Shown here: positions 7,780-14,842 of the stretch, in pieces | How positions within the stretch are numbered: the stretch's first letter is position 1 | Layout of the letters: each line of letters opens with the position of its first letter | Assembly (NCBI GenBank): GCA_020028535.1 | Contig: JAIBHM010000002.1 | Span: 1-32,761 of the forward strand | Length of the DNA: 32,761 nucleotides | Source: Armatimonadota bacterium | GTDB taxonomy: Bacteria > Sysuimicrobiota > Sysuimicrobiia > Sysuimicrobiales > Kaftiobacteriaceae | Direction: 5' to 3' | Notes under the pieces: model-generated | What the model saw: the letters and a program-made list of their open reading frames with translations, nothing else | Database searches by the model: none | What the model was told of the DNA's origin: nothing | Position numbers and translations under genes: made by a program

Positions 7780-8244
7780 GTGAGACCAGTCATTGAGGTG
7801 TTCACCAGCTCCACGTTCCGGCAGGGCAAGGGTGGCGCGGGCATCGTCATCCGCTCCGCGGGGCAGACCGTTCGAGTGATCCGTCGCGCCGTGCGTGCAG
7901 AGTCACGCGCGCAGGCGGCGTATCGCGCGCTGCTCCACGGTGTGTGGCGGGCCCGCGGCACCGGCGCGCGGCAGATCCGCGCATATTCTGATCACGAGGA
8001 GATCGTAGCCCAGATCACCGGCGGCGCGGAGGTGCCCCCGGAACTCACCGGACTCTACCTGCAGACCCGCGCGCTGTTCAACGCGTATCGCTGGAGCGCC
8101 CTCGAGTACCTGCCCAGGGAGCGCAATACCGAAGCGGCGATCGCCGCTGTCGAGGCCCTTGATGAAGAGCCGCTTGCGCACGACTTCGATCTCGATGCCG
8201 CCGATCCACTGCCGTTGTTCACCTCGTCCGCTCCGATTTCGTAA
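7780..8244 (+). CDS. RNase H-fold protein with degenerate active site (reverse-transcriptase-like RNase HI family)
   Basis: A 154-residue protein starting at GTG, 2 nt after the preceding small gene and in the same SOS operon. The layout matches RNase HI-like proteins: VFTSSTFRQGKGGAGIVI (residues 7-24), AAYRALLHGVWRA (46-58), YSDHEEIVAQITG (69-81), LPRERNTEAAIAAVEALD (111-128). In active members these positions read TDGS, AEYRAL, SDSQLV and N-x-x-AD. Here the first Asp is Ser10, the Glu is Ala47 and the last Asp is replaced around Ala120, while Asp71 remains. The metal site is therefore probably lost and the protein may only bind nucleic acid, perhaps RNA-DNA hybrids. No start Shine-Dalgarno is obvious, so coupling to the previous gene is likely. 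The fold assignment is fairly sure; its role is unknown. Confidence 0.8.
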   Translation: MRPVIEVFTSSTFRQGKGGAGIVIRSAGQTVRVIRRAVRAESRAQAAYRALLHGVWRARGTGARQIRAYSDHEEIVAQITGGAEVPPELTGLYLQTRALFNAYRWSALEYLPRERNTEAAIAAVEALDEEPLAHDFDLDAADPLPLFTSSAPIS

Positions 8245-8287
8245 AGGACTCCCCCCATATTGCAGGTGAACCGTAGCATCAAGCATC

Positions 8288-9460
8288 ATGTGCGCACGGT
8301 GCGCCATACTCATCGCTGTCATCGCCATCGCCCTCGGCACTGCCGCGGCGGCGCTTGCTGCCGCCCCCGAGCCGCCAGACCAACCTCCCCAACCCTCCGC
8401 GCCGGATCGGTACCTCCGGGGTCGTGTTCTGCAGATTCTCGAAGAGCGCGAGCAGGACGTGATCGCGGAGAATCAGTTCGTCCAGATCGTCCGGGTGCGC
8501 TTGAGGGGCGTGCCGGCGGATGCCGCCGAGGTAAGGGCTGAGTTCAGCGACGTCGCCTCGGATCCCGCCCGGCGGCTCAAGCCGGGGGACGGCGTCGTCG
8601 TAGCGGCGGCGGATGAGGAGGGGGGGACTGCCTACTACGTCGTCGATCGCTACCGGATGCCCGCGCTGGGTCTTGCCGTTGGGTTGTTCTTCGCACTGGC
8701 CGTGTTGCTCAGCCGCGGCCGCGGGATCACGGCCATCCTCGGGCTCGGCATCACGGCACTCGTGCTGGCGCGGTTCATCGTCCCTGCGATCGTCGGCGGA
8801 GGGAATCCTTTGGTGGTGAGCCTGGTGGGGGCGCTGGTCATCGCCTTCGCCTCGATCTACCTGGCCCACGGCTTCAGCCTTCGCACCTCGATTGCGGTCG
8901 GCAGCACGCTGGTCACGCTCATCATCGCGTCGGTGCTGGCCATCGTTTTCGTCGGCCTGGCCAACCTGTTCGGGCTGGGCTCGGAAGAGGCATTCTACCT
9001 TCAACTGGCGCCCGTGGAGCAGCTCAACCTGCGCGGATTGCTCCTCGGCGGCATCATCCTGGGAGCGCTGGGTGTGCTCGACGACATCACCACGGCGCAG
9101 GCGGCGGCAGTGGACGAGCTGCGGAAGGCCAACCCGGCCCTCTCGGTGCAGGAGTTGTACCGGCGGGGTCTGTCGGTGGGAACGGAGCACATCACCTCGC
9201 TGGTCAACACGCTGTTTCTCGCCTACGCCGGTGCCTCGCTGCCGTTGTTCATCCTGTTCACGATTTACAACGAGACACCGGTGTGGGTGGCGCTGAACAG
9301 CGAGTTCGTGGCCGAGGAGATCGTCCGCACCCTGGTTGGCAGTGTGGCCCTGATCCTGGCCGTGCCCATCACAACAGTGGCCGCGGCGATCATTCTGTCG
9401 CGGCGAGGTCCTGCGAGTATCGACGGGATGGCGGAGGGACACCGTCACGGCGGCCCGTGA
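8288..9460 (+). CDS. YibE/F-like multi-spanning membrane protein
   Basis: A 390-residue protein. It begins with a signal-like or anchoring hydrophobic segment (about residues 5-26), followed by a Pro-rich linker and an extracytoplasmic region of about 90 residues (RYLRGRVLQILEEREQDV onward). Then come roughly seven to eight membrane spans. The stretches RGRGITAILGLGITALVL, LGALGVLDDITTAQAAAVDEL and SVGTEHITSLVNTLFLAYAGASLPLFILF are characteristic of the YibE/F family, known from Gram-positive bacteria but without an agreed function. The start is the only ATG after an in-frame stop at 8267-8269, and it has no strong ribosome binding site. The gene overlaps the next one by GTGA, so it is probably expressed with the cytochrome c. 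Confidence 0.88.
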   Translation: MCARCAILIAVIAIALGTAAAALAAAPEPPDQPPQPSAPDRYLRGRVLQILEEREQDVIAENQFVQIVRVRLRGVPADAAEVRAEFSDVASDPARRLKPGDGVVVAAADEEGGTAYYVVDRYRMPALGLAVGLFFALAVLLSRGRGITAILGLGITALVLARFIVPAIVGGGNPLVVSLVGALVIAFASIYLAHGFSLRTSIAVGSTLVTLIIASVLAIVFVGLANLFGLGSEEAFYLQLAPVEQLNLRGLLLGGIILGALGVLDDITTAQAAAVDELRKANPALSVQELYRRGLSVGTEHITSLVNTLFLAYAGASLPLFILFTIYNETPVWVALNSEFVAEEIVRTLVGSVALILAVPITTVAAAIILSRRGPASIDGMAEGHRHGGP

Positions 9461-9876
9461 GGCGGCTTGACCGGCGGTCCCTGTGGATAGCTGCCGCAGG
9501 GGCCGCCGCCCTTGGTGTCGCCCTGCTGCTTGTCCTCGTTCTGGCGCAGCGCCGTGACGCCGACCACCTCGTCAATCCCATCGCTGCTACGCCCGAGTCG
9601 ATCGCGGTCGGGGAATCCGTATATCGCGCCCACTGTCAGGTCTGCCATGGGGTCTCCGGGCGTGGGGACGGACCGGCCGCTGCCGCCCTGAACCCGCCCC
9701 CAGCCGACTTTCGCTTCCACATGGCCATGGGCCACACCGACGCGCAGCTGTTTCGTTGGATCAGCGACGGCATCCCCGGTCTGGGGATGCCTGCGTTCAG
9801 ACGCACGCTCACGGTCGATGAACGCTGGCATGTGCTCAATTTCGTGCGGCGAACATTCACCCCGGTCGAGGAGTAG
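9457..9876 (+). CDS. Membrane-anchored class I c-type cytochrome
   Basis: A 139-residue protein starting at the GTG that overlaps the previous stop. Starting further upstream would only add sequence from inside the neighbour gene. Residues 9-30 form an N-terminal signal anchor (LWIAAAGAAALGVALLLVLVL). The haem-binding motif is C60-Q-V-C63-H64, followed by GRGDGPAAAALNPPPADFR, the common pattern of small cytochrome c domains. The likely distal axial Met lies in GLGMPAF. It should sit outside the cytoplasmic membrane and carry electrons. The partner is not evident, and no oxidase or reductase genes are in the window. Confidence 0.92.
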   Translation: MRRLDRRSLWIAAAGAAALGVALLLVLVLAQRRDADHLVNPIAATPESIAVGESVYRAHCQVCHGVSGRGDGPAAAALNPPPADFRFHMAMGHTDAQLFRWISDGIPGLGMPAFRRTLTVDERWHVLNFVRRTFTPVEE

Positions 9877-9926
9877 GATGCCCAGCTGCGAGGACCCTCT
9901 CAATCAATGGCAGAACACTACACGCC

Positions 9927-10466
9927 GTGGGCGAAGCCGAGGCCAGGCCTCACCTCGAGACCGGCGAGCGCCGTCTAGAAGCGGGTGAGTATGCCGATGC
10001 CGAGCGGTCGTTCCGGGAAGCGGTGGCGGCCGCTCCGGACTCCGTGGTCGCCCACAGCAAACTTGGGGTTGCGCTCGCGCAGCAAGGGCAGCTGGACGCT
10101 GCCATCAGCGAGTTCTCGAAGGCCCTCTCGATTCACCCCGGATATGCCCCCGCCTACAGCAATTTGGGCAACGCCTATCGTCAGAAGGGGATGCTGGACG
10201 AGGCGATGGCCGCCTACGAGCGCGCGGTCGCCATCGATCCCGACTACTGGGTCGCCCATCAGAATCTCGGCGCGCTCTACAAGCAAACGGGCCGCCTCAG
10301 CGAAGCGGTCGAGCACTTCAAGAAAGCCACACGGCTTTCCGCGAAAGCCACACGACGCTCCGGGCCCCGGACAGGCAAGTCCGTCGCCGGACCGCGCCGG
10401 GGAGGGTGTCTGAGCGCGCTCGTGGCCGCCCTTGCCCTGGTCCTCCTGCTCGGGTTCTGCTTCTAA
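9927..10466 (+). CDS. TPR-repeat protein with C-terminal membrane tail
   Basis: A 179-residue protein with about four tetratricopeptide repeats between residues 9 and 144. Each unit shows the A-x-x-x-L-G ... A-I-x-x-F/Y ... P pattern (for example AYSNLGNAYRQKGMLDEAM). A basic linker follows (about 145-158), then a hydrophobic C-terminus (CLSALVAALALVLLLGFCF, about 161-179) that should anchor it in the membrane with the repeats in the cytoplasm. TPRs mediate protein-protein contacts; no partner is known here. The start is uncertain: GTG at 9927 is the first usual start codon in a frame open further upstream, and it lacks a clear ribosome binding site. The neighbouring cytochrome c gene lies 50 nt upstream. 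Confidence 0.82.
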   Translation: MGEAEARPHLETGERRLEAGEYADAERSFREAVAAAPDSVVAHSKLGVALAQQGQLDAAISEFSKALSIHPGYAPAYSNLGNAYRQKGMLDEAMAAYERAVAIDPDYWVAHQNLGALYKQTGRLSEAVEHFKKATRLSAKATRRSGPRTGKSVAGPRRGGCLSALVAALALVLLLGFCF

Positions 10467-10468
10467 GG

Positions 10469-10474
10469 TATAAT
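10469..10474 (+). promoter_or_regulatory. Possible -10 element for trxA
   Basis: A perfect TATAAT lies 3 nt after the TPR gene stop and about 72 nt before the trxA start. No convincing -35 hexamer is found 16-18 bp upstream (the region reads CTGCTC), so the call rests on the -10 and its position alone. Confidence 0.35.
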
Positions 10475-10546
10475 GCACCTGGAATACCGCTGCGGCGCGA
10501 AACGTTGTGCGCGGAAGCGGGGAAATAGAGGATGGAGGTCGTACGG

Positions 10547-10894
10547 ATGGGCAAGCCGGTACACGTGAACGATCAGGACTTTGAAACGCAGGTGATCCGC
10601 TCAGAGGTGCCCGTGCTGGTCGACTTCTGGGCGGAGTGGTGCGGCCCATGCCGCATGATTGCTCCGATCGTCGAGGATCTGGCCGGGGAGTACGAAGGCC
10701 GGATGAAGGTCGTCAAAGTCGACGTGGATGAGAACAACAACCTGGCACATCGCTACAGCATCATGAGCATCCCCACCTTGGGCATCTTCAAGGGTGGGCA
10801 GCTCGTGGAGCGGCTGGTGGGCTACATGCCCAAGCAGGAGCTCAAGAAGCGCATCGACCAGGTGGTCGGAACCAGAGGTCAGCTGACCGCCTGA
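10547..10894 (+). CDS. trxA: Thioredoxin
   Basis: A 115-residue thioredoxin with the active site W31-C32-G-P-C35, preceded by LVDFWAEW and followed by the cis-proline segment SIPTLGIFKGGQ. It reduces protein disulfides and is itself reduced by TrxB, encoded convergently just downstream. An ATG also occurs at 10532, but GGAGG at 10534-10538 sits 8 nt before the ATG at 10547, so the inner start is preferred. A strong hairpin lies between trxA and trxB. A TATAAT upstream suggests its own promoter. Confidence 0.96.
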   Translation: MGKPVHVNDQDFETQVIRSEVPVLVDFWAEWCGPCRMIAPIVEDLAGEYEGRMKVVKVDVDENNNLAHRYSIMSIPTLGIFKGGQLVERLVGYMPKQELKKRIDQVVGTRGQLTA

Positions 10895-10938
10895 AGCAGC
10901 AGCACGACGGAAATTTAACGGACAGTCCTGAATGAAAT

Positions 10939-10967
10939 GCGGGGCCGGGGCTTCTGCTCGGCCCCGC
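10939..10967. terminator. Bidirectional terminator hairpin between trxA and trxB
   Basis: A perfect 9-bp inverted repeat, GCGGGGCCG (10939-10947) and CGGCCCCGC (10959-10967), encloses an 11-nt loop. On the + strand it is followed by TGTGTTTG; on the - strand it is followed by ATTTCATT, which is more T-rich. It lies between the convergent trxA and trxB ends, where a shared terminator is expected. Confidence 0.75.
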
Positions 10968-11002
10968 TGTGTTTGCTGCGCGGTGCGGTCGTGTTGGTGT
11001 TA

Positions 11003-11929
11003 CTAGTGCTCTCCCTGTCCGCCGAGCCAGCGTTCCGCGTCCATCGCCGCCTCACAGCCGTATCCGGCCGCGGTGACGGCCTGCCGGTAAGTGGGGTCGT
11101 GCACGTCCCCCGCGACAAAGACGCCCTCCACGCTCGTCATCGACCGGTGCCGGCGGGCGATGTACCCATTCGCATCCATCACCACCTGGCCTCGGAACAG
11201 CTCGGTGTTGGGCTTGTGGCCGATGGCCACGAAGACGCCGTCGGCCGGACGCTGCGTGATCCGGCCGGTATTGAGATCGTGCAGTCGTACGCCGCTTACC
11301 TTGCCGTCGCCGGTGATGTCCGCGAGGATGGTATTCCAGATGAACTCGATCTTGCTGTTCTCCATCGCGCGCTGCGCCATGATCTTGCTCGCGCGGAGCT
11401 GGTCGCGCCGGTGCACCACGGTGACGCCTTTGGCCAGCTTGGACAAGTACAGCGCTTCCTCCATCGCGGTGTCCCCGCCCCCTACGACGATGACGTCGCG
11501 GTTACGGAAGAAGAAGCCGTCGCAGGTCGCGCAGGTGCTCACGCCGCGCCCCATCAGCCGCTGCTCGCCGGGAAGACCCAGGAGTTTCGCCTTGGCGCCG
11601 GTGGCGATGATGAGCGCCTTCGCCTCGTACCGTTCTCCCGACTGAATGGTCACCTGAAACGGTCGCGAGGACAGGTCCACCTCGGTGGCGTCTTCGGCGA
11701 CGAACTCGGCGCCCACGCGTTCGGCCTGGGCGCGCATCGCCGCCATGAGGTCGGGGCCCATCACCGCATCGGCAAACCCCGGGTAGTTCTCCACCTCGGT
11801 GGTGAGCATCAGCTGGCCGCCGGCCTCCGCGCCGGCGATGACCAGCGGCCGCAGTCCGGCCCGCGTCGCGTAGATGGCCGCCGAGAGCCCGGCAGGGCCG
11901 GAGCCGAGGACGATCACATTGCGCATCAC
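11003..11929 (-). CDS. trxB: Thioredoxin reductase (NADPH)
   Basis: This is the only clear - strand gene in the window, about 308 residues. FAD binding is shown by VLGSGPAGLSAAIYATRAG near the N-terminus, the redox pair by C133-A-T-C136-D, and NADPH binding by VVGGGDTAMEEALYL. It uses NADPH to reduce thioredoxin. The frame stays open to an ATG at 11968, but the start is placed at GTG 11929: GGAGG (plus-strand CCTCC, 11938-11942) lies 8 nt before it, and the family normally begins right there (MRNVIVLGSG). The ATG at 11968 has a weaker AGGA site and remains possible. The gene points away from the heat-shock operon and shares its control region. Confidence 0.95.
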   Translation of the reverse strand: MMRNVIVLGSGPAGLSAAIYATRAGLRPLVIAGAEAGGQLMLTTEVENYPGFADAVMGPDLMAAMRAQAERVGAEFVAEDATEVDLSSRPFQVTIQSGERYEAKALIIATGAKAKLLGLPGEQRLMGRGVSTCATCDGFFFRNRDVIVVGGGDTAMEEALYLSKLAKGVTVVHRRDQLRASKIMAQRAMENSKIEFIWNTILADITGDGKVSGVRLHDLNTGRITQRPADGVFVAIGHKPNTELFRGQVVMDANGYIARRHRSMTSVEGVFVAGDVHDPTYRQAVTAAGYGCEAAMDAERWLGGQGEH

Positions 11930-12048
11930 TGCCAAAACCTCCATCCGCTGAACGCCTTGTGCGCTCATCAGTATTCCTTCCCGCCCCGCCCTGCCTGGGC
12001 CCTCGCTCCGCGGGCGGTCGGCGGGGCCCCGCGCGGCCCGGGCGCCCC

Positions 12049-12077
12049 ACCCTACCCTATGACAATCTCATTGTCAA
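12049..12077 (-). promoter_or_regulatory. Putative trxB promoter
   Basis: Read on the - strand, TTGACA (12077 to 12072) is followed after 17 bp by TAGGGT (12054 to 12049), a 3 of 6 match to TATAAT with the outer T-A and final T kept. The -35 element lies within HAIR-like operator 1, so trxB could share control with the heat-shock genes. The weak -10 makes this tentative. Confidence 0.45.
12060..12076. promoter_or_regulatory. HAIR-like operator 1 (HspR site)
   Basis: An inverted repeat TGACA-N7-TGTCA. The published HspR HAIR consensus is CTTGAGT-N7-ACTCAAG, so the half-site spacing is the same and the sequence is related. The right arm extends to TGTCAAG. The centre lies 24 bp upstream of operator 2. 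Confidence 0.65.
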
Positions 12078-12082
12078 GGTTC

Positions 12083-12111
12083 TTGACAGTCTAAGTGTCA
12101 ATGATTATCCT
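12083..12111 (+). promoter_or_regulatory. Promoter of the hspR-hsp20-dnaK-grpE-dnaJ-clpB operon
   Basis: A consensus -35 TTGACA (12083-12088), a 17-bp spacer and TATCCT (12106-12111) as the -10. HAIR-like operator 2 overlaps its -35 element. Transcription would start near 12118, just before GGAGG at 12119-12123, which supports the GTG at 12131 as the hspR start. Confidence 0.7.
12084..12100. promoter_or_regulatory. HAIR-like operator 2 (HspR site)
   Basis: A second TGACA-N7-TGTCA. The left arm extends to CTTGACA, closest to the HAIR half-site CTTGAGT. It overlaps the -35 of the heat-shock promoter, so binding of HspR (with DnaK as co-repressor in known systems) would block transcription. Confidence 0.7.
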
Positions 12112-12130
12112 TGAACTTGGAGGTGGCCAA

Positions 12131-12448
12131 GTGAAGAACCGCCGGGACGACCGGCCGGTCTACATGATCAGCATCGCCGCGGACCTGACCGGTCTGCATC
12201 CGCGTACGCTGCGCATCTACGAAGACAAAGGGCTGCTCCAGCCCGCGCGGCGGAATAACACGCGGCTGTATTCCGATCGGGATCTGGATCGGGTGCGGCT
12301 GATCCGCCACTTCACGCAGGAGCTCGGCCTGAATCTGGCCGGGGTCCGGATTCTGCTCGAAGTGACCGAGCGGTTGGAATACCGCGGGACCCGAAATGCG
12401 AGTTCGTGGGTCTTTGAACGAACGACGAGGAGGAGGCGAGTGCGATGA
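12131..12448 (+). CDS. hspR: HspR, MerR-family heat-shock repressor
   Basis: A 105-residue MerR-type regulator. The segment YMISIAADLTGLHPRTLRIYEDKGLLQPARRNNTRLYS is the winged HTH typical of HspR, followed by DRVRLIRHFTQELGLNLAGVRILLEVTERL. In Streptomyces, mycobacteria and others, HspR represses dnaK and clpB operons at HAIR sites with DnaK as co-repressor. The C-terminal tail is basic (RTTRRRRVR). The start is GTG 12131, 7 nt after GGAGG (12119-12123). An in-frame GTG at 12095 lies within the operator, upstream of the predicted transcript start, and is rejected. The stop overlaps hsp20 by ATGA. Tandem HAIR-like repeats just upstream suggest autoregulation. Confidence 0.92.
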   Translation: MKNRRDDRPVYMISIAADLTGLHPRTLRIYEDKGLLQPARRNNTRLYSDRDLDRVRLIRHFTQELGLNLAGVRILLEVTERLEYRGTRNASSWVFERTTRRRRVR

Positions 12449-12900
12449 GCATGATTCGGTGGAATCCATTTGATGAGCTCGCGTCCTTGCGCGAGTCGAT
12501 GGACAAGTTGTTCGATGACTTTCTGACCACGCGCGGGCCGGGTCAGCGTGCCGAGACCGCGCCGATGGTCTGGCAGCCGGCCATAGAGGCGTACGAGACC
12601 GACTATGATGTGGTGATCCGCGCCGAGCTGCCCGGCATCAACCCGAACAACGTCGAGATCAGCGTCACCGGCGAGACCTTGACCATCAAGGGCTCCTCGC
12701 GCGCGGAGCAGGAAGAGAAACACCGCAACTACCACCGGCGAGAGTTGCGCTACGGCGCGTTCGCCCGATCACTCACGCTGCCGAGCGGCGTCCAGGGTGA
12801 TCAGGCCAAAGCGTCCTTCCGCAACGGCATCCTGGAGATCCGGGTGCCCAAGAACGAGCGGGCGAAGCCGAAGAGCGTGAAGGTCGAAGTTTCCGAGTAG
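12445..12900 (+). CDS. Small heat-shock protein, Hsp20/alpha-crystallin family
   Basis: A 151-residue protein with the alpha-crystallin domain at about residues 40-140. The start MSMIRWNPFDELASLRESMDKLF, then ELPGINPNNVEISVTGETLTIKG and the closing NGILEIRVPK are diagnostic of Hsp20. These ATP-independent chaperones hold unfolding proteins for later refolding by DnaK and ClpB, both encoded downstream in the same operon. The ATG overlaps the hspR stop, and an upstream GAGGAGGAGG stretch supplies the ribosome binding site. Confidence 0.95.
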   Translation: MSMIRWNPFDELASLRESMDKLFDDFLTTRGPGQRAETAPMVWQPAIEAYETDYDVVIRAELPGINPNNVEISVTGETLTIKGSSRAEQEEKHRNYHRRELRYGAFARSLTLPSGVQGDQAKASFRNGILEIRVPKNERAKPKSVKVEVSE

Positions 12901-12916
12901 AGAGGAGCCCCTATCC

Positions 12917-14818
12917 ATGGGCAAGGTTGTCGGCATCGATCTGGGCACGACTAACTCTGTGATCGCCGTCGTGATCGGCGGGGAGCCGCAGGTCATCCCC
13001 AACGCCGAGGGCAGCCGTCTCACGCCTTCGGTCGTCGGCTTCACGAAAACGGGTGAGCGCCTGGTCGGCCAGATGGCCAAGCGCCAGGCGATCCTCAACC
13101 CGGAAAACACCGTCTACTCCATCAAGCGCTTCGTCGGCCGCCGGGTCGCCGAAGTGGACACCGAGCGCAAGATGGTGAGTTACCGCGTGGAGGAGGGGCC
13201 GAACGGCATGGTGGTCGTCCGGATTCCCGCCGCCGGCAAGACCTTCACGCCAGAAGAAATCTCCGCCATGATCCTGCAGAAGCTCCGGACCGACGCCGAG
13301 GCATTTCTCGGCGACAAGGTCACCGAGGCCGTGATCACCGTGCCCGCGTACTTCAACGACGCGCAGCGCACGGCGACCAAGAACGCCGGCGAGATCGCGG
13401 GATTGAAGGTCCTGCGCATCATCAATGAGCCGACCGCCTCGGCCCTGGCCTACGGCCTCGACAAGAAGGGCGCCGAGACCGTCCTGGTCTTCGACCTGGG
13501 CGGCGGCACGTTCGACGTGACGGTGCTCGAGATCGGGGAAGGCGTCTTCGAGGTCAAGGCCACCAATGGCGACACGCACCTGGGCGGCGACGACTGGGAC
13601 GAGCGCATCGTCAACTGGCTCGCCGATCAGTTCAAGCGCGAGAACGGCATTGATCTGCGTCAGGACCGCCAGGCCCTCCAGCGCCTTAGGGAGGCATCCG
13701 AGCGCGCAAAAGTCGAGCTGAGCACGGTCACGCAGACCACGATCAACCTGCCCTTCATCACCGCGGACGCCAGCGGCCCGAAGCACCTGGACTATGTCCT
13801 GACCCGGGCCAAGTTCGAGGAGATGACCGCGAATCTGGTCGAGCGCTGCATCGGACCCTTCAAGCAGGCGCTGGCCGACTCCAAGATGAGCGAGAAGGAT
13901 CTCGACCAGGTCATCCTGGTCGGCGGCGCGACGCGCATGCCCATGATCCAGGAACTGGTGCGGCGCCTCACGGGCAAGGAGCCCAACAAGGAGGTCCACC
14001 CGGATGAGGTTGTGGCGGTGGGCGCGGCCATCCAGGCCGGAGTGCTCGCCGGGACCGTGCGCGAGGTCGTGCTGCTGGACGTGACGCCCCTGTCGCTCGG
14101 CGTAGAAACGCTGGGCGGCGTGATGACGCCGTTGATCTCCCGCAATACGACGATTCCCACGCGTAAGAGCGAAGTCTTCAGCACGGCTGCGGACGGTCAG
14201 ACGCAGGTGGAGATCCACGTGCTGCAGGGCGAGCGGCAGATGGCGCGCGATAACCGCACGCTCGGCCGCTTTATCCTGGATGGCGTTCCGCCGGCTCCCC
14301 GGGGCGTGCCCAAGATCGAGGTCACATTTGACATTGACGCCAACGGCATCCTCGATGCGAAGGCGCGCGACACCGCGACCGGCCGTGAACAGTCGATCAA
14401 GATCACCGGGACATCGACGCTGTCAAAGGACGAAGTGGACAAGATGGTCAAGGAGGCCGAGCGCTTCGCCGAGGAGGACCGCCAGAAGCGCGAGGAAGCC
14501 GACACCCGAAACCGCGGAGACACCCTGGTGTACCAGGTCGAGCGGATGCTCAAGGACGCGGGCGACAAGATCAGCGCCGACGAGAAAGCCAGGGTCGAGG
14601 ACAAGCTGAAGGCGTTGAAGGACGCGCTGGGCGGCGGGGACCTCCAGAAGATCTCGGCGGCCACCAGCGAGCTGGAGCAGGCCAGCAACAAACTGACGGA
14701 GGCGATGTACGCGAAGGCGGCCGCGGGCGCCCCCGGTACCGGCCAGCCGCCCGGCGGTGAGACCAGGCCCGGAGAAGACGTCATCGACGCCGACTTCAAA
14801 CCCAAAGATGAGAAATAG
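12917..14818 (+). CDS. dnaK: Chaperone protein DnaK (Hsp70)
   Basis: A 633-residue Hsp70 of normal length. The ATPase domain starts KVVGIDLGTTNSVIAVV and includes VPAYFNDAQRTATKNAGEIAGL, INEPTASALAYGL and VFDLGGGTFDVTVLEIGEG. The interdomain linker and substrate domain begin at LLDVTPLSLGVETLGG (about residue 386). The C-terminal tail EDVIDADFKPKDEK is typical of bacterial DnaK. It refolds client proteins with GrpE and the J-protein encoded next. It may also act as co-repressor for HspR, as known in actinomycetes. AGGAG lies 9 nt before the ATG. Confidence 0.98.
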   Translation: MGKVVGIDLGTTNSVIAVVIGGEPQVIPNAEGSRLTPSVVGFTKTGERLVGQMAKRQAILNPENTVYSIKRFVGRRVAEVDTERKMVSYRVEEGPNGMVVVRIPAAGKTFTPEEISAMILQKLRTDAEAFLGDKVTEAVITVPAYFNDAQRTATKNAGEIAGLKVLRIINEPTASALAYGLDKKGAETVLVFDLGGGTFDVTVLEIGEGVFEVKATNGDTHLGGDDWDERIVNWLADQFKRENGIDLRQDRQALQRLREASERAKVELSTVTQTTINLPFITADASGPKHLDYVLTRAKFEEMTANLVERCIGPFKQALADSKMSEKDLDQVILVGGATRMPMIQELVRRLTGKEPNKEVHPDEVVAVGAAIQAGVLAGTVREVVLLDVTPLSLGVETLGGVMTPLISRNTTIPTRKSEVFSTAADGQTQVEIHVLQGERQMARDNRTLGRFILDGVPPAPRGVPKIEVTFDIDANGILDAKARDTATGREQSIKITGTSTLSKDEVDKMVKEAERFAEEDRQKREEADTRNRGDTLVYQVERMLKDAGDKISADEKARVEDKLKALKDALGGGDLQKISAATSELEQASNKLTEAMYAKAAAGAPGTGQPPGGETRPGEDVIDADFKPKDEK

Positions 14819-14842
14819 TCTTGCCATGACCCGAGGTGCGTG

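Noticed and set aside
9907..9978. A 23-codon frame starting at ATG 9907 overlapping the TPR gene start
   Set aside because: No good ribosome binding site and no recognisable product; it might couple translation of the TPR gene but there is no evidence.
10322..10349. Overlapping repeats GAAAGCC ... GGCTTTC ... GAAAGCC in the TPR gene
   Set aside because: They encode a repeated Lys-Ala-Thr-Arg stretch within the coding region and can be explained by a short local duplication; no regulatory context.
10937..12094. A 385-codon + strand frame opposite trxB
   Set aside because: The - strand encodes a full thioredoxin reductase with FAD, CATC and NADPH motifs; the + frame has no recognisable motif.
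12095..12130. hspR start at GTG 12095
   Set aside because: It lies inside operator 2 and upstream of the predicted transcript start; GTG 12131 follows GGAGG by 7 nt.
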